From the NCBI GenBank assembly GCA_949825045.1, contig OX463836.1:8573829-8637828 (forward strand): 64,000 nucleotides of DNA, written 5' to 3'. Shown here piece by piece: positions 1 through 10,566 of this stretch. Origin of the DNA: Argyresthia goedartella (lineage: Eukaryota; Arthropoda; Insecta; Lepidoptera; Argyresthiidae). Position numbers and translations under genes: made by a program. The stretch's first letter is position 1; each line of letters begins with the position of its first letter. A model generated the notes under the pieces. That model did no database searches. It saw nothing but the letters and a program-made list of their open reading frames with translations, and was not told where the DNA came from.

Positions 1-1971
1 CTCGCCGGCAACCTGCTGCAGTTGCGACAACCCGGCGCCGCCTCCAGCCCCATCACGGGCACACCGACCCACGAGGGGGGCAGGGAAGAGTTCTTCCGCC
101 CCCCCCCCCGACTCACCAACTGAATTCCCGGCCGAGGTGCCGGCGAATGAAGACGCTGCCCGCAGAGCCGCGGCAACCGCCCTGCTCGCCTCCTTATCGC
201 CGCCACCACCGCCGGCGATGAAGAAAAGCCCGGTGCGGCCGACGCTGCCGACGAAGTTCCCCAACCTCAACCTGGGGAACGCACCGGGGGCCGTCCCGAG
301 GCCCCCTAACCCGCTCATACGGGTGCTACAGGGGTCTGCGCAGACACAGTCACGCGACCCCTAGCATTAGTAGCGAATGGGAGGAGCCAGCGTTGGCCAC
401 GCCCCCCGCTGAACCAACCACCATTGAGCCCGAGGAAACCGACGACGCGTCGACCAATCCGGACGCGATGGAAACGGCGGCTGTAACAGAAGCCGAAATG
501 GAAGTGCCGCAGTCCACAAGTGGGGTTTCTTACGCCGCGGCATTACTACAGCCGCCGAAGCCCAAATCGCCGCGACCCACCACACCGCCAGCGACCGCCA
601 CAACAGAGCCTAAGCCGAAGAAAAACCACCCGCCCATCGTGGTGGAGAACCTGCCGGCCTGGGCTACCCACTTTGCCCGGCTGAAGGAAGCCCTAGGCCA
701 TGCCCCCAACGCGCGACCCTTTGGAAAGGGGGTCCGCTTTACGCCGCAGAGCCCGGAAGAATACCGGCAAATCGTCCGGTATCTGGACGAGGCGGCCCGC
801 GCCGACAAGACCATCTCATGGTTTTGTTACTCTCTGGACGCAGACCGCCCCTTCAAGATTGCTATCCGAGGGCTCCCGGCAACCACCCTGCCCGAAGAGG
901 TCGCCGCAGCGCTGGCCAGCGTAGGCTTCCCGACGCAGCATGTCCGCCAGATTCCCGGCCGGATGGGCCGCGCCGGCTGCCTTTTCTTCGCCCTGCTGGC
1001 GGAGAAGCAGACTCCCGGCAGCATCGAGAGGCTCTACAGGGTGAAGGAGCTGCTCGGCATGCCGGGCATCACCATTGAGGGATGGCGCGGCCCAAAGGGG
1101 CCCTCGCAGTGCCATCGTTGCCAATCGTTCGGCCACTCCTCGACCAACTGTCGCCGCCCTGTACGCTGCGTGCGATGTGGAGAAGGGCACGCAGCTACCG
1201 ACTGCCAGCGGCCAAAGTCAGAGGCCGCCACCTGCGCAAACTGCGGCCAAGGCCACCCGGCCAACAGCCGCCGATGCAAGGCGCTGAAGGAGGAGGCGCG
1301 CAAGCGCGGCATCACCATCGCGCCGCCACTGCCGCCCCAACAACAGCGCCCCAAGAAGACCGCGCGCCCCACGACCCGTCCGGCTGCCCAACCCGCGGCC
1401 CGCTCGGCTGCCCAACCCACGGCCCGCACGGCTGCCCAACCCGCGGCCCGCACGGCCCCCTCAACATGCGACCCAGGTCGCTACTCAACCCGAGGCCCGC
1501 CCCGGCCCCTCCACACACCCAGATGTGGAACCGCTGGGGTCACCAACATCACCGCCGATAAAGCGCCCCCGCCTTGCCCAGCCGGGCGAGACCAAGGGCG
1601 CCACTATCAGAACGCCGGCCAACCCGCCCACCACCCGAAGCGAAGAGGCGAAACCCCGTAGGAAGCGGGGCAAGAAGCGCCGGAACAGAAAGAAGGCGTC
1701 TGAAGAGCCCGCCGCCGAGCCGCCACTTGAGCCCACCCAACCTGCGAGCCGCCCCCCACTGCCAGCCCGCCCCCGCCCACGGGAGCCGGCAGCACCCGCA
1801 GCCCTACCCACGGAGCGCCAGGAGGCTCCACTCATGGCCGCGCTGCTCGACGCCATCGACCTTATCAGCGCGGCCATACAGGCGATCGTGGATAGACGCG
1901 ATCCGTTGCTGCCCCTGCTGCGGGGGCTATCGACACTGAAGGCCACAATCTCGTCCGGACACAATGCCTAA
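1..1971 (+). pseudogene. Element A copy 1 ORF1 (Gag-like), frameshifted
   Basis: Gag-like nucleic-acid-binding protein of a Jockey-clade LINE. The reading frame shifts at least three times relative to copies 2 and 3: in a C-tract of 11 near 99-109, at an extra T near 361 (creating an early stop), and at an extra C near 1458. The central part (393-1457) still encodes the Pro/Ala-rich linker, the domain preceding the knuckles, and three CCHC knuckles. The last frame (1525-1971) carries the basic C-terminal tail. Its stop overlaps the ORF2 start in ATGCCTAA. Single-base indels in homopolymers could be genuine decay or sequencing error. Confidence 0.85.
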
Positions 1972-4669
1972 AGACCTAAGGCTTGTGTACTGGAACCCGG
2001 ACGGGATCACCAACAAGATGCTTGACCTGAGGCTACTCGTGCAGGAGCATGATGTGCATGTCGTGCTTCTGTGCGAGACGAAGCTGCACCCCAGCCGAGA
2101 GCTCCGACTGCCCAACTTCTTCGTGTACCGCCGCGACGAGTTATCTCCGAGAGACGTGCCGTACAGAGGCACGGCGGTTCTCGTGAGACGGGACCTCGTC
2201 CACGAAGAGTTGGAGCTGCCCGCCTTCAAGACTACGCGGTCCATAGGCGTCCGTCTGAAGACGGCCGACACGGAGCTCAAAGTCTTCGCAGCCTACAAGC
2301 CTCCGGCGACGTCCACCATTTCTACCCGGAAGACATCCGAGCGATGATGGAAGGAACGACCCCCACACTGGTCGCAGGCGATCTCAACGCCAAGCACCAC
2401 CAGTGGGGGTCCCACAGCATCAACCCCGCCGGAAGGGCCCTACAGGAAGATGCTGAGAACTCCAACTACGAAGTTCTCAGCCCGAGGGCCCCGACACACT
2501 ACCCGACGAACCCCATGCATTGCCCGGATGTACTAGACGTCGCCCTGGTCAAGAACGTACAGTTCCCCATCGCCATCGGGGAGCTGTACGACATCGACAC
2601 CCCCCACCTGCCTATCTTGCTGGTCCTCGGGGTGGAGGTCAATCTCACGTCGGCACCGCGTCCAAGAACGAAGACGGACTGGCACAAATACCAGCTGGAG
2701 TTGAACACAACGCAGCTCCCCGGCGGTGTCTCTACCAAGGAAGAGGTAGAAGCCGCGGCAGTGGCCATCACCACAGCCATCACCACCGCTCAAGCCGCAG
2801 CCACCACCACCAAGCCACCGCCGGTCTTGCGGAAGGAGAGGCTCCCTCCACACCTCCGCAAGAAGTTGGACCTCAAGCGCCGTCTTCGTCGAACCTGGCA
2901 CCACACGCGCTGCCCCGTGATCAAGGCGGAGATCAACCGGCTCGGAGAAGAACTGCGCGCGGGCATCATCGAGCTGAGGGGACAGTCCTGGGAACGCACC
3001 ATTGACCAGGCCTCCCAAGATGACACCGCCCTTCACCGCCTGAACCGCAGCCTGACGTCAACTCCCGAGCCGGTCTGCCCCAATGTTTGATCACACGGGC
3101 AGGCGCCGCTACGCCTCACGAGATCGAGCCGCCATACTGGCCGACCACTTCGCTGGGCAGTTCCAGCCCAACCCCATCGCCGACTACGAGCACAACGCCG
3201 CTGTTGTGGAGCGCGTAGAGCGCTTCCTGGCGGCCCCCGCGCCTCCCCTCGCCGGCGACTACTTCATGTCGCCCCGCGAAGTCCGGAAGGTGGCCCTGAA
3301 GCTGAACCAGCGGAAGGCCCCGGGCCCGGACGGAGTCGTCGCGGGGGCCCTAGTACAGCTGCCAAGGAGAGCCGTCGTCTCGCTGACGCGGCTGTTCAAC
3401 GGCATCCTGCGCACCGGACACTTCCCCGCCCTCTGGAAGGAGGGCAAGGTGATCGTCATCCCCAAGCCGGGGAAAGACAGAAGACACCCGGGAGGCTACC
3501 GCCCGATCACCCTGCTGCCTCATATCGCCAAGCTGTTCGAGCGCCTGCTGTTACGGAGAATCCTGCCCCACATCCAGCTGAGGGCAGAGCAACATGGCTT
3601 CCGTGACAGCCACAGCACGACGCTCCAGCTGGCGAGAGTCCTGCACTACCTGGCGTCGGAGCTGAACAGGGGCCGATACACCGTCGGGGTCTTTCTTGAC
3701 ATCGAGAAGGCCTTTGACCGAGTGTGGCACGAGGGGCTCCTCTACAAGCTCCTGGACGCAGGTGTGCCCCCCATGATCGGGCAGATCGTGGCCTCCTTCC
3801 TGGAAGACCGGCGGTTCTTCGTCTCGGTCGAAAATGCACACTCCCAGACGAAGGCCATCAGCGCAGGAGTCCCGCAAGGCAGCTGCCTTTCGCCGGTGCT
3901 CTACGCGCTCTACACCAACGACATCCCCACACTCGAGGGCCATCTCGAGGAGGGGGTGGAAGACGTTGTGCTCGCCCTCTACGCCGACGACAGCGCCTAC
4001 TTCGCGTCGTCGCGCAAAATTGAGCTCGCCTGCAGGAAGATGCAGCGACTCCTGGACCTGCTGCCGCCCTGGCTGGACAAGTGGCGGATCGCGGTGAACG
4101 TCGGAAAGACAACAGCCCTGTTGACCACCCGCTCCCGCCGTCCGACCCCGCTACAGCTGAGGGGCCGGGACATCGAATGGCAATCGACGGTGAAATACCT
4201 CGGTTGCAACATCGACTGCTCGCTGCGCATGGTCCCGATGGTGCAACACTGCATCAACCGGGCCAAAGCCGCGCGGGCAATGCTCCGGCCTGTCCTGTCG
4301 TCCAGCCTGCCTCTGAGAGCCAAGCTGCGGGTGTACAAGGCCTATGTGCGCTCGCGGCTCACCTACGCGGCTCCAGCATGGTACGCCCTGCTGTCGAAGA
4401 CCCAGAAGGCACGGCTGCAGCGGTTCCAGAACATCTCCCTGCGGGTGATCACAGGAGCCGGGCGGTACGTGCGCAACACCACAATCATGAGAGATACCCG
4501 GATGCCCACCGTGGAGAAATTCGTCGCGCGGCTGGCACGGCGCATGTACGACTGCGCCGACAACAGCCGCCACGCACATCTCCACGACATTGCTCCGCAC
4601 CACGCACGTCCGCCTGAAGGCAGACCACTCCCAAGAGAGTTGCTGCACATCCCACTGTCGCCAGTGTAA
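1964..4669 (+). pseudogene. Element A copy 1 ORF2 (endonuclease-reverse transcriptase), frameshifted
   Basis: Same protein as the 901-residue ORF2 of copies 2 and 3, split into three frames. The first shift is loss of a C near 2304, after the endonuclease N-terminus. The second is an extra A near 3083, just before the MFDHTGRRRY segment. The rest (3083-4669) is open and contains the reverse transcriptase core, including KAPGPDG, AGVPQGSCLSP and the catalytic YADD at about 3981, plus the C-terminal region. Two one-base indels make this copy inactive as written. Confidence 0.9.
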
Positions 4670-4941
4670 GCCCGCAGAAGAGGGCGAAAGCACGGCACAG
4701 TGGAGAAGAAGAAGCTCCCGCACCGTTGTCGCCAGTGTATGCCAATAGACGGCGAAAGCACAGCGCAACGAAGACCACGCGAGGCCCCTGACAAGTAGGG
4801 GCCACCCAAGACCGGGGGGGACGTTACCCCCCGAGTTGACGCCGCGGGCATGAGGCAACCATAAGTCCTCGACCCCGCAACCGTAGTGGTCCTCGCGCTC
4901 CGCGCGAGAACACACTCCGCAGACCACACGGCTCCATCGCA

Positions 4942-5029
4942 TCACACAAGACACACTGCGGAATCGGAACTAAAAGTTTTTCGCACCCACCCACTAGTTT
5001 TCAAGAACTAAAAGTTTTTAGAAACTACC
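4942..5029. other. Spacer between element A copies 1 and 2
   Basis: About 90 bases containing CACACAAGACACAC and two copies of AACTAAAAGTTTTT (about 4968 and 5008). The same arrangement precedes copy 3 (18825-18888), and a related AACTAAAAGTTTT lies in the H1 promoter (10476-10488). It is either histone-spacer target DNA or the variable 5' end of element A; I cannot decide without an empty site. Confidence 0.55.
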
Positions 5030-5473
5030 CACTCGCCGCCCCCGCTCTTCTCTCTTCGGCTCTTCTCCCCGCCCGTCGTGTGCTCACTGCGCCCGCAGTG
5101 ACGTCATCGCACCGCGGCTGCCTACGTGCTTCTAAAGCTAGAAGCGCAGGACACGTTGCGGTGCCGCAACCACCACCCACGGACCGACCACAAACGGAGA
5201 GGAGCAAGGAGAAGAACACGCCCGTCTCCGGAGTTGACCCTACGCAGCACCTGTGGTGTTGATCGACTGCTCGCCGGCACTTCACTGGGCCTCCTCGGAT
5301 TTATTCGAGGTCTCACCCGGTGGAGGAAGACCGCGTTAAGTCGGCACCACAGAGCCTGCATAACTCCGGAGAAGTAAGTGGAAGACCCCGTTTTTAAAAA
5401 GAAACGATGAAGAGAACCCGAAAGCCGGAGGACCCACCCCCCCCCGCCCCCCGATGAGCCGGATCCGCCTGAT

Positions 5474-7492
5474 GTGCGGATCCAAATCGACCGACGACGG
5501 CGCCGAATAATACAAGTCGTGAAGCGCGACATATTTACCGGCGAGACGTTCGACCTCGCCGGCAACCTGCTGCAGTTGCGACAACCCGGCGCCGCCTCCA
5601 GCCCCATCACGGGCACACCGACCCACGAGGGGGGCAGGGAAGAGTTCTCCCCCCCCCCCCCCGACTCACCAACTGAATTCCCGGCCGAGGTGCCGGCGAA
5701 TGAAGACGCTGCCCGCAGAGCCGCGGCAACCGCCCTGCTCGCCTCCTTATCGCCGCCACCACCGCCGGCGATGAAGAAAAGCCCGGTGCGGCCGACGCTG
5801 CCGACGAAGTTCCCCAACCTCAACCTGGGGAACGCACCGGGGGCCGTCCCGAGGCCCCCAAACCCGCTCATACGGGTGCTACAGGGGTCTGCGCAGACAG
5901 AGTCACGCGACCCCAGCATTAGCAGTGAGTGGGCGGAGCCAGCGTTGGCCACGCCCCCCGTCGCACCAACCGCTGACACACCGAACCCGGACTCGACGGA
6001 AGAAGCCGAGATGGCTGAGATACTGCAGACCACGCCCCCAAGCGGGGTTTCCTACGCCGCGGCCCTGTCGCAGCCGCCGAAACCCAAATCGCCGCGACCC
6101 ACCACACCGCCAGCGACCGCCACCACAGAGCCCAAGCCGAAGAAGAACCACCCGCCCATCGTGGTGGAGAACCTGCCGGCCTGGGCTACCCACTTTGCCC
6201 GGCTGAAGGAAGCCCTAGGCCATGCCCCCAACGCGCGACCCTTTGGAAAGGGGGTCCGCTTTACGCCGCAGAGCCCGGAAGAATACCGGCAAATCGTCCG
6301 GTATCTGGACGAGGCGGCCCGTGCCGACAAGACCATCTCATGGTTTTGTTACTCTCTGGACGCGGACCGCCCCTTCAAGATCGCTATCCGAGGGCTCCCG
6401 GCAACCACCCTGCCCGAAGAGGTCGCCGCAGCGCTGGCTAGCGTAGGCTTCCCGACGCAGCACGTCCGCCAGATTCCCGGCCGGATGGGCCGAGCCGGCT
6501 GCCTGTTCTTCGCCCTGCTGGCGGAGAAGCAGACCCCCGGCAGCATCGAGAGGCTCTACAGGGTGAAGGAGCTGCTCTGCATGCCGGGCATCACCATTGA
6601 GGGATGGCGCGGCCCAAAGGGGCCCTCGCAGTGCCACCGATGCCAGTCGTTCGGCCACTCCTCGACCAACTGTCGCCGCCCTGTACGCTGCGTGCGATGC
6701 GGAGAAGGGCACGTAGCTACCGACTGCCAGCGGCCAAAGTCAGAGGCCGCCACCTGCGCAAACTGCGGCCAAGGCCACCCGGCCAACAGCCGCCGATGCA
6801 AGGCGCTGAAGGAGGAGGCGCGCAAGCGCGGCATCACCATCGCGCCGCCACTGCCGCCCCAACAACAGCGCCCCAAGAAGACCGCGCGCCCCACGACCCG
6901 CCCGGCTGCCCAACCCGCGGCCCGCTCGGCTGCCCAACCCACGGCCCGCACGGCTGCCCAACCCGCGGCCCGCACGGCCCCTCAACATGCGACCCAGGTC
7001 GCTACTCAACCCGAGGCCCGCCCCGGCCCCTCTACACACCCAGATGTGGAGCCGCTGGGGTCACCAGTGTCGCCGCCGATAAAGCGCCCCCGCCTTGCCC
7101 AGCCGGGCGAGACCAAGGGCGCTACAATAAGAACGCTAGCCAACCCGCCCACCACCCGAGGCGAAGAGGCGAAGCCCCGAAAGAAGCGGGGCAAAAAGCG
7201 CCGGAAAAAGAAGAAGGCGCCGGAAGAGCCCGCCGCCGAGCCGCCACTTGAGCCCGCCCAACCTGCGAGCCGCCCCCCACTGCCAGCCCGCCCCCGCCCA
7301 CGGGAGCCGGCAGCACCCGCAGCCCTATCCACGGAGCGCCAGGAGGCTCCACTCATGGCCGCGCTGCTCGACGCCATCGACCTTATCAGCGCGGCCATAC
7401 AGGCGATCGTGGATAGACGCGATCCGTTGCTGCCCCTGCTGCGGGGGTTATCGACACTGAAGGCCACAATCTCGTCCGTACACAATGCCTAA
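5474..7492 (+). CDS. Element A copy 2 ORF1, Gag-like CCHC zinc-knuckle protein
   Basis: Nucleic-acid-binding Gag-like protein expected to coat the element RNA. The open frame (672 residues) has a Pro-rich N-terminus, an Ala/Pro linker, a domain of the kind that precedes C2HC knuckles in Jockey ORF1 (about residues 240-380), three CCHC knuckles (about 386-445, with CHRCQSFGH, RCVRCGEGH and CANCGQGH), then a repetitive Ala-Gln-Pro-Ala-Arg segment and a basic tail. The ancestral start is probably the ATG at 5407 (MKRTRKPED), but a C-run of 9 there, against 8 in copy 3, puts that ATG out of frame. The frame shown starts at the next ATG. The stop overlaps the ORF2 start by 8 bases. Confidence 0.85.
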   Translation: MRIQIDRRRRRIIQVVKRDIFTGETFDLAGNLLQLRQPGAASSPITGTPTHEGGREEFSPPPPDSPTEFPAEVPANEDAARRAAATALLASLSPPPPPAMKKSPVRPTLPTKFPNLNLGNAPGAVPRPPNPLIRVLQGSAQTESRDPSISSEWAEPALATPPVAPTADTPNPDSTEEAEMAEILQTTPPSGVSYAAALSQPPKPKSPRPTTPPATATTEPKPKKNHPPIVVENLPAWATHFARLKEALGHAPNARPFGKGVRFTPQSPEEYRQIVRYLDEAARADKTISWFCYSLDADRPFKIAIRGLPATTLPEEVAAALASVGFPTQHVRQIPGRMGRAGCLFFALLAEKQTPGSIERLYRVKELLCMPGITIEGWRGPKGPSQCHRCQSFGHSSTNCRRPVRCVRCGEGHVATDCQRPKSEAATCANCGQGHPANSRRCKALKEEARKRGITIAPPLPPQQQRPKKTARPTTRPAAQPAARSAAQPTARTAAQPAARTAPQHATQVATQPEARPGPSTHPDVEPLGSPVSPPIKRPRLAQPGETKGATIRTLANPPTTRGEEAKPRKKRGKKRRKKKKAPEEPAAEPPLEPAQPASRPPLPARPRPREPAAPAALSTERQEAPLMAALLDAIDLISAAIQAIVDRRDPLLPLLRGLSTLKATISSVHNA

Positions 7493-10190
7493 AGACCTAA
7501 GGCTTGTGTTCTGGAACCCGGACGGGATCACCAGCAAGACGACAGACCTGAGGCTACTCGTGCAGGAGCATGATGTGCATGTCGTGCTTCTGTGCGAGAC
7601 GAAGCTGCACCCCAGCCGAGAGCTCCGACTGCCCAACTTCTTCGTGTACCGCCGCGACGAGTTATCTCCGAGAAACGTGCCGTACAGAGGCACGGCGGTC
7701 CTCGTGAGACGGGACCTCGTCCACGAAGAGTTGAAGCTGCCCGCCTTCAAGACGACACGGTCCATAGGCGTCCGTCTGAAGACGGCCGACACGGAGCTCA
7801 AAGTCTTCGCAGCCTACAAGCCTCCCGGCGACGTCCACCATTTCTACCCGGAAGACATCCGAGCGATGATGGAAGGAGCGACCCCCACACTGGTCGCAGG
7901 CGATCTCAACGCCAAGCACCACCAGTGGGGGTCCCACAGCATCAACCCCGCCGGAAGGGCCCTACAGGAAGATGCTGAGAACTCCAACTACGAAGTTCTC
8001 AGCCCGGGGGCCCCGCCACACTACCCGACGAACCCCATGCATCGCCCGGATGTACTAGACGTCGCCCTGGTCAAGAACGTACAGTTCCCCATCGCCATCG
8101 GGGAGCTGTACGACATCGACACCCCCCACCTGCCTATCTTGCTGGTCCTCGGGGTGGAGGCCGATCTCACGTCGGCACCGCGTCCAAGAACGAAGACGGA
8201 CTGGCACAAATACCAGCTGGAGTTGAACACAACGCAGCTCCCCGGCGGTGTTTCTACCAAGGAAGAGGTAGAAGCCGCGGCAGTGGCTATCACCACAGCC
8301 ATCACCACCGCTCAAGCCGCAGCCACCACCACCAAGCCACCGCCGGTCTTGCGGAAGGAGAGGCTCCCTCCACACCTCCGCAAGAAGTTGGACCTCAAGC
8401 GCCGTCTTCGTCGAACCTGGCACCACACGCGCTGCCCCGTGATCAAGGCGGAGATCAACCGGCTCGGAGAAGAACTGCGCGCGGGCATCATCGAGCTGAG
8501 GGGACAGTCCTGGGAACACACCATTGACCAGGCCTCCCAAGATGACACCGCCCTTCACCGCCTGAACCGCAGCCTGACATCAACTCCCGAGCCGGTCTGC
8601 CCCATGTTCGATCACACGGGCAGGCGCCGCTACGCCGCACGAGATCGAGCCGCCATCCTGGCCGACCACTTCGCTGGGCAGTTCCAGCCCAACCCCATCG
8701 CCGACTACGAGCACAACGCCGCTGTTGTGGAGCGCGTAGAGCGCTTCCTGGCGGCCCCCGCGCCTCCCCTCGCCGGCGACTACTTCATGTCGCCCCGCGA
8801 AGTCCGGAAGGTGGCCCTGAAGCTGAACCAGCGGAAGGCCCCGGGCCCCGACGGAGTCGTCGCGGGGGCCCTAGTACAGCTGCCAAGGAGAGCCGTCGTC
8901 TCGCTGACGCGGCTGTTCAACGGCATCCTGCGCACCGGACACTTCCCCGCCCTCTGGAAGGAGGGCAAGGTGATCGTCATCCCCAAGCCGGGGAAAGACA
9001 GAAGACACCCGGGAGGCTACCGCCCGATCACCCTGCTGCCTCATATCGCCAAGCTGTTCGAGCGCCTGCTGTTACGGAGAATCCTGCCCCACATCCAGCT
9101 GAGGGCAGAGCAACATGGCTTCCGTGACAGCCACAGCACGACGCTCCAGCTGGCGAGAGTCCTGCACTACCTGGCGTCGGAGCTGAACAGGGGCCGATAC
9201 ACCGTCGGGGTCTTTCTTGACATCGAGAAGGCCTTTGACCGAGTGTGGCACGAGGGGCTCCTCTACAAGCTCCTGGACGCAGGTGTGCCCCCCATGATCG
9301 GGCAGATCGTGGCCTCCTTCCTGGAAGACCGGCGGTTCTTCGTCTCGGTCGAAAATGCACACTCCCAGACGAAGGCCATCAGCGCAGGAGTCCCGCAAGG
9401 CAGCTGCCTTTCGCCGGTGCTCTACGCGCTCTACACCAACGACATCCCCACACTCGAGGGCCATCTCGAGGAGGGGGTGGAAGACGTTGTGCTCGCCCTC
9501 TACGCCGACGACAGCGCCTACTTCGCGTCGTCGCGCAAAATTGAGCTCGCCTGCAGGAAGATGCAGCGACTCCTGGACCTGCTGCCGCCCTGGCTGGACA
9601 AGTGGCGGATCGCGGTGAACGTCGGGAAGACAACAGCCCTGTTGACCACCCGCTCCCGCCGTCCGACCCCGCTACAGCTGAGGGGCCGGGACATCGAATG
9701 GCAATCGACGGTGAAATACCTCGGTTGCAACATCGACTGCTCGCTGCGCATGGTCCCGATGGTGCAACACTGCATCAACCGGGCCAAAGCCGCGCGGGCA
9801 ATGCTCCGGCCTGTCCTGTCGTCCAGCCTGCCTCTGAGAGCCAAGCTGCGGGTGTACAAGGCCTATGTGCGCTCGCGGCTCACCTACGCGGCTCCAGCAT
9901 GGTACGCCCTGCTGTCGAAGACCCAGAAGGCACGGCTGCAGCGGTTCCAGAACATCTCCCTGCGGGTGATCACAGGAGCCGGGCGGTACGTGCGCAACAC
10001 CACAATCATGAGAGATACCCGGATGCCCACCGTGGAGAAATTCGTCGCGCGGCTGGCACGGCGCATGTACGACTGCGCCGACAACAGCCGCCACGCACAT
10101 CTCCACGACATTGCTCCGCACCACGCACGTCCGCCTGAAGGCAGACCACTCCCAAGAGAGTTGCTGCACATCCCACTGTCGCCAGTGTAA
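7485..10190 (+). CDS. Element A copy 2 ORF2, endonuclease-reverse transcriptase, intact
   Basis: 901-residue protein that nicks target DNA and copies the element RNA at the nick. An N-terminal AP-type endonuclease (about residues 3-215) shows WN at 7-8, CETKL near 37, GDLNAKH near 138 and a PDVLDVAL segment. The reverse transcriptase (about 440-720) shows RKAPGPDG, GGYRPITLLP, DIEKAFDRVWHEG, AGVPQGSCLSP near 634 and YADD near 672, followed by KYLG. The C-terminal region ends with HHARPPEGRPLPREL. There is no RNase H, as is usual in the Jockey clade. The ATG lies in ATGCCTAA, overlapping the ORF1 stop, so translation is probably coupled by reinitiation. Copy 3 has the same length, so both may be functional. 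Confidence 0.93.
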   Translation: MPKDLRLVFWNPDGITSKTTDLRLLVQEHDVHVVLLCETKLHPSRELRLPNFFVYRRDELSPRNVPYRGTAVLVRRDLVHEELKLPAFKTTRSIGVRLKTADTELKVFAAYKPPGDVHHFYPEDIRAMMEGATPTLVAGDLNAKHHQWGSHSINPAGRALQEDAENSNYEVLSPGAPPHYPTNPMHRPDVLDVALVKNVQFPIAIGELYDIDTPHLPILLVLGVEADLTSAPRPRTKTDWHKYQLELNTTQLPGGVSTKEEVEAAAVAITTAITTAQAAATTTKPPPVLRKERLPPHLRKKLDLKRRLRRTWHHTRCPVIKAEINRLGEELRAGIIELRGQSWEHTIDQASQDDTALHRLNRSLTSTPEPVCPMFDHTGRRRYAARDRAAILADHFAGQFQPNPIADYEHNAAVVERVERFLAAPAPPLAGDYFMSPREVRKVALKLNQRKAPGPDGVVAGALVQLPRRAVVSLTRLFNGILRTGHFPALWKEGKVIVIPKPGKDRRHPGGYRPITLLPHIAKLFERLLLRRILPHIQLRAEQHGFRDSHSTTLQLARVLHYLASELNRGRYTVGVFLDIEKAFDRVWHEGLLYKLLDAGVPPMIGQIVASFLEDRRFFVSVENAHSQTKAISAGVPQGSCLSPVLYALYTNDIPTLEGHLEEGVEDVVLALYADDSAYFASSRKIELACRKMQRLLDLLPPWLDKWRIAVNVGKTTALLTTRSRRPTPLQLRGRDIEWQSTVKYLGCNIDCSLRMVPMVQHCINRAKAARAMLRPVLSSSLPLRAKLRVYKAYVRSRLTYAAPAWYALLSKTQKARLQRFQNISLRVITGAGRYVRNTTIMRDTRMPTVEKFVARLARRMYDCADNSRHAHLHDIAPHHARPPEGRPLPRELLHIPLSPV

Positions 10191-10449
10191 GCCCGCAGAA
10201 GAGGGCGAAAGCACGGCACAGTGGAGAAGAAGAAGCTCCCGCACCGTTGTCGCCAGTGTATGCCAATAGACGGCGAAAGCACAGCGCAACGAAGACCACG
10301 CGAGGCCCCTGACAAGTAGGGGCCACCCAAGACCGGGGGAGACGTTACCCCCCGAGTTGACGCCGCGGGCATGAGGCAACCATAAGTCCTCGACCCCGCA
10401 ACCGTAGTGGTCCTCGCGCTCCGCGCGAGAACACACTCCGCAGACCACA
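10174..10449 (+). other. Element A 3' end and UTR with conserved hairpins, no poly(A)
   Basis: The 3' UTR is rich in potential RNA structure shared by copies 1-3. Two related modules, 10174-10223 (CACTGT paired with ACAGTG) and 10246-10290 (GTTGTCGCC paired with a distal CGCAAC/GGCG region), both carry TGTCGCCAGTGTA and GGCGAAAGCAC. Next comes a G-run/C-run hairpin (CGGGGG...CCCCCCG, about 10334-10353). Last is a hairpin at 10410-10432 that is a perfect 10-bp stem in copy 3 (27731-27753). No A-tail follows. Structured, tail-less 3' ends are typical of LINEs whose enzyme recognises its own RNA specifically; this role is inferred. Confidence 0.65.
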
Positions 10450-10462
10450 CGGCTCCATCGCA

Positions 10463-10566
10463 CGGCAATAGCTATAACTAAAAGTTTTCACTTCACACAC
10501 TCTCGGTGTTTGTTTGTGCGTTTACTTTACTTTACTTTACTTTACTCACTCGACTCTCAAATCGCA
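10463..10566 (+). promoter_or_regulatory. H1 core promoter and leader
   Basis: GGCAATAGC is followed by a TATA-like TATAACTA at 10473-10480. About 30 bases downstream is CTCTCGGTGTTTG (10500-10512), a plausible start-site region. The leader contains a (TTTAC)n stretch at about 10521-10545, then CACTCGACTCTC and the ATG. Element A copy 2 ends only a few bases upstream, so any distal regulatory DNA is displaced. The same promoter segment, without its gene, recurs at 27781-27850. Confidence 0.6.

Larger units (their letters stand above)
1..4941 (+). mobile_element. Element A copy 1, Jockey-clade LINE, 5' end outside the window
   Basis: A non-LTR retrotransposon read from inside its ORF1 to its 3' end. 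It is nearly identical to copies 2 and 3, but small indels break both ORFs. The 3' end lacks poly(A) and finishes in the same hairpin-rich UTR as the other copies (about 4670-4941). It is followed by a short spacer and then by copy 2 in the same orientation. The Jockey assignment rests on a Gag-like ORF1 with three CCHC knuckles and an endonuclease plus reverse transcriptase ORF2 with no visible RNase H. The exact 3' boundary is uncertain by about 15 bases because the GGCTCCATC motif could be target or element. Confidence 0.9.
5030..10449 (+). mobile_element. Element A copy 2, complete Jockey-clade LINE upstream of H1
   Basis: Full element with a GC-rich 5' UTR (5030-5406), ORF1, an overlapping ORF2 and a 3' UTR (10191-10449) without poly(A). 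The 5' UTR contains a CRE-like TGACGTCA at 5099-5106, conserved in copies 3 and 4 (18958, 27935), which could belong to the internal promoter. The element ends next to GGCAATAGCTATAACTA of the H1 promoter, about 24 bases from the TATA-like box. I see no clean target duplication. The intact ORF2 and near identity to copy 3 suggest recent activity or recent duplication. Confidence 0.9.

Noticed and set aside
1034..1453. Long minus-strand open frames inside element A
   Set aside because: GC-rich repetitive coding sequence gives antisense frames in every copy. They have no recognisable content and are shadows of ORF1 and ORF2.
1..10449. Element A as an R1-clade LINE
   Set aside because: Apparent site preference and the tail-less 3' end suggested R1, but the ORF1 knuckle domain and RT motifs (KPGKDRRHPGGYRPITLLP style) fit the Jockey clade better and no RNase H is seen. 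A tree would settle it.
10510..10566. Upstream ATG extending H1 by 19 residues
   Set aside because: It lies in the predicted leader (TTTAC repeat), and the second ATG gives the normal H1 N-terminus MADATA.
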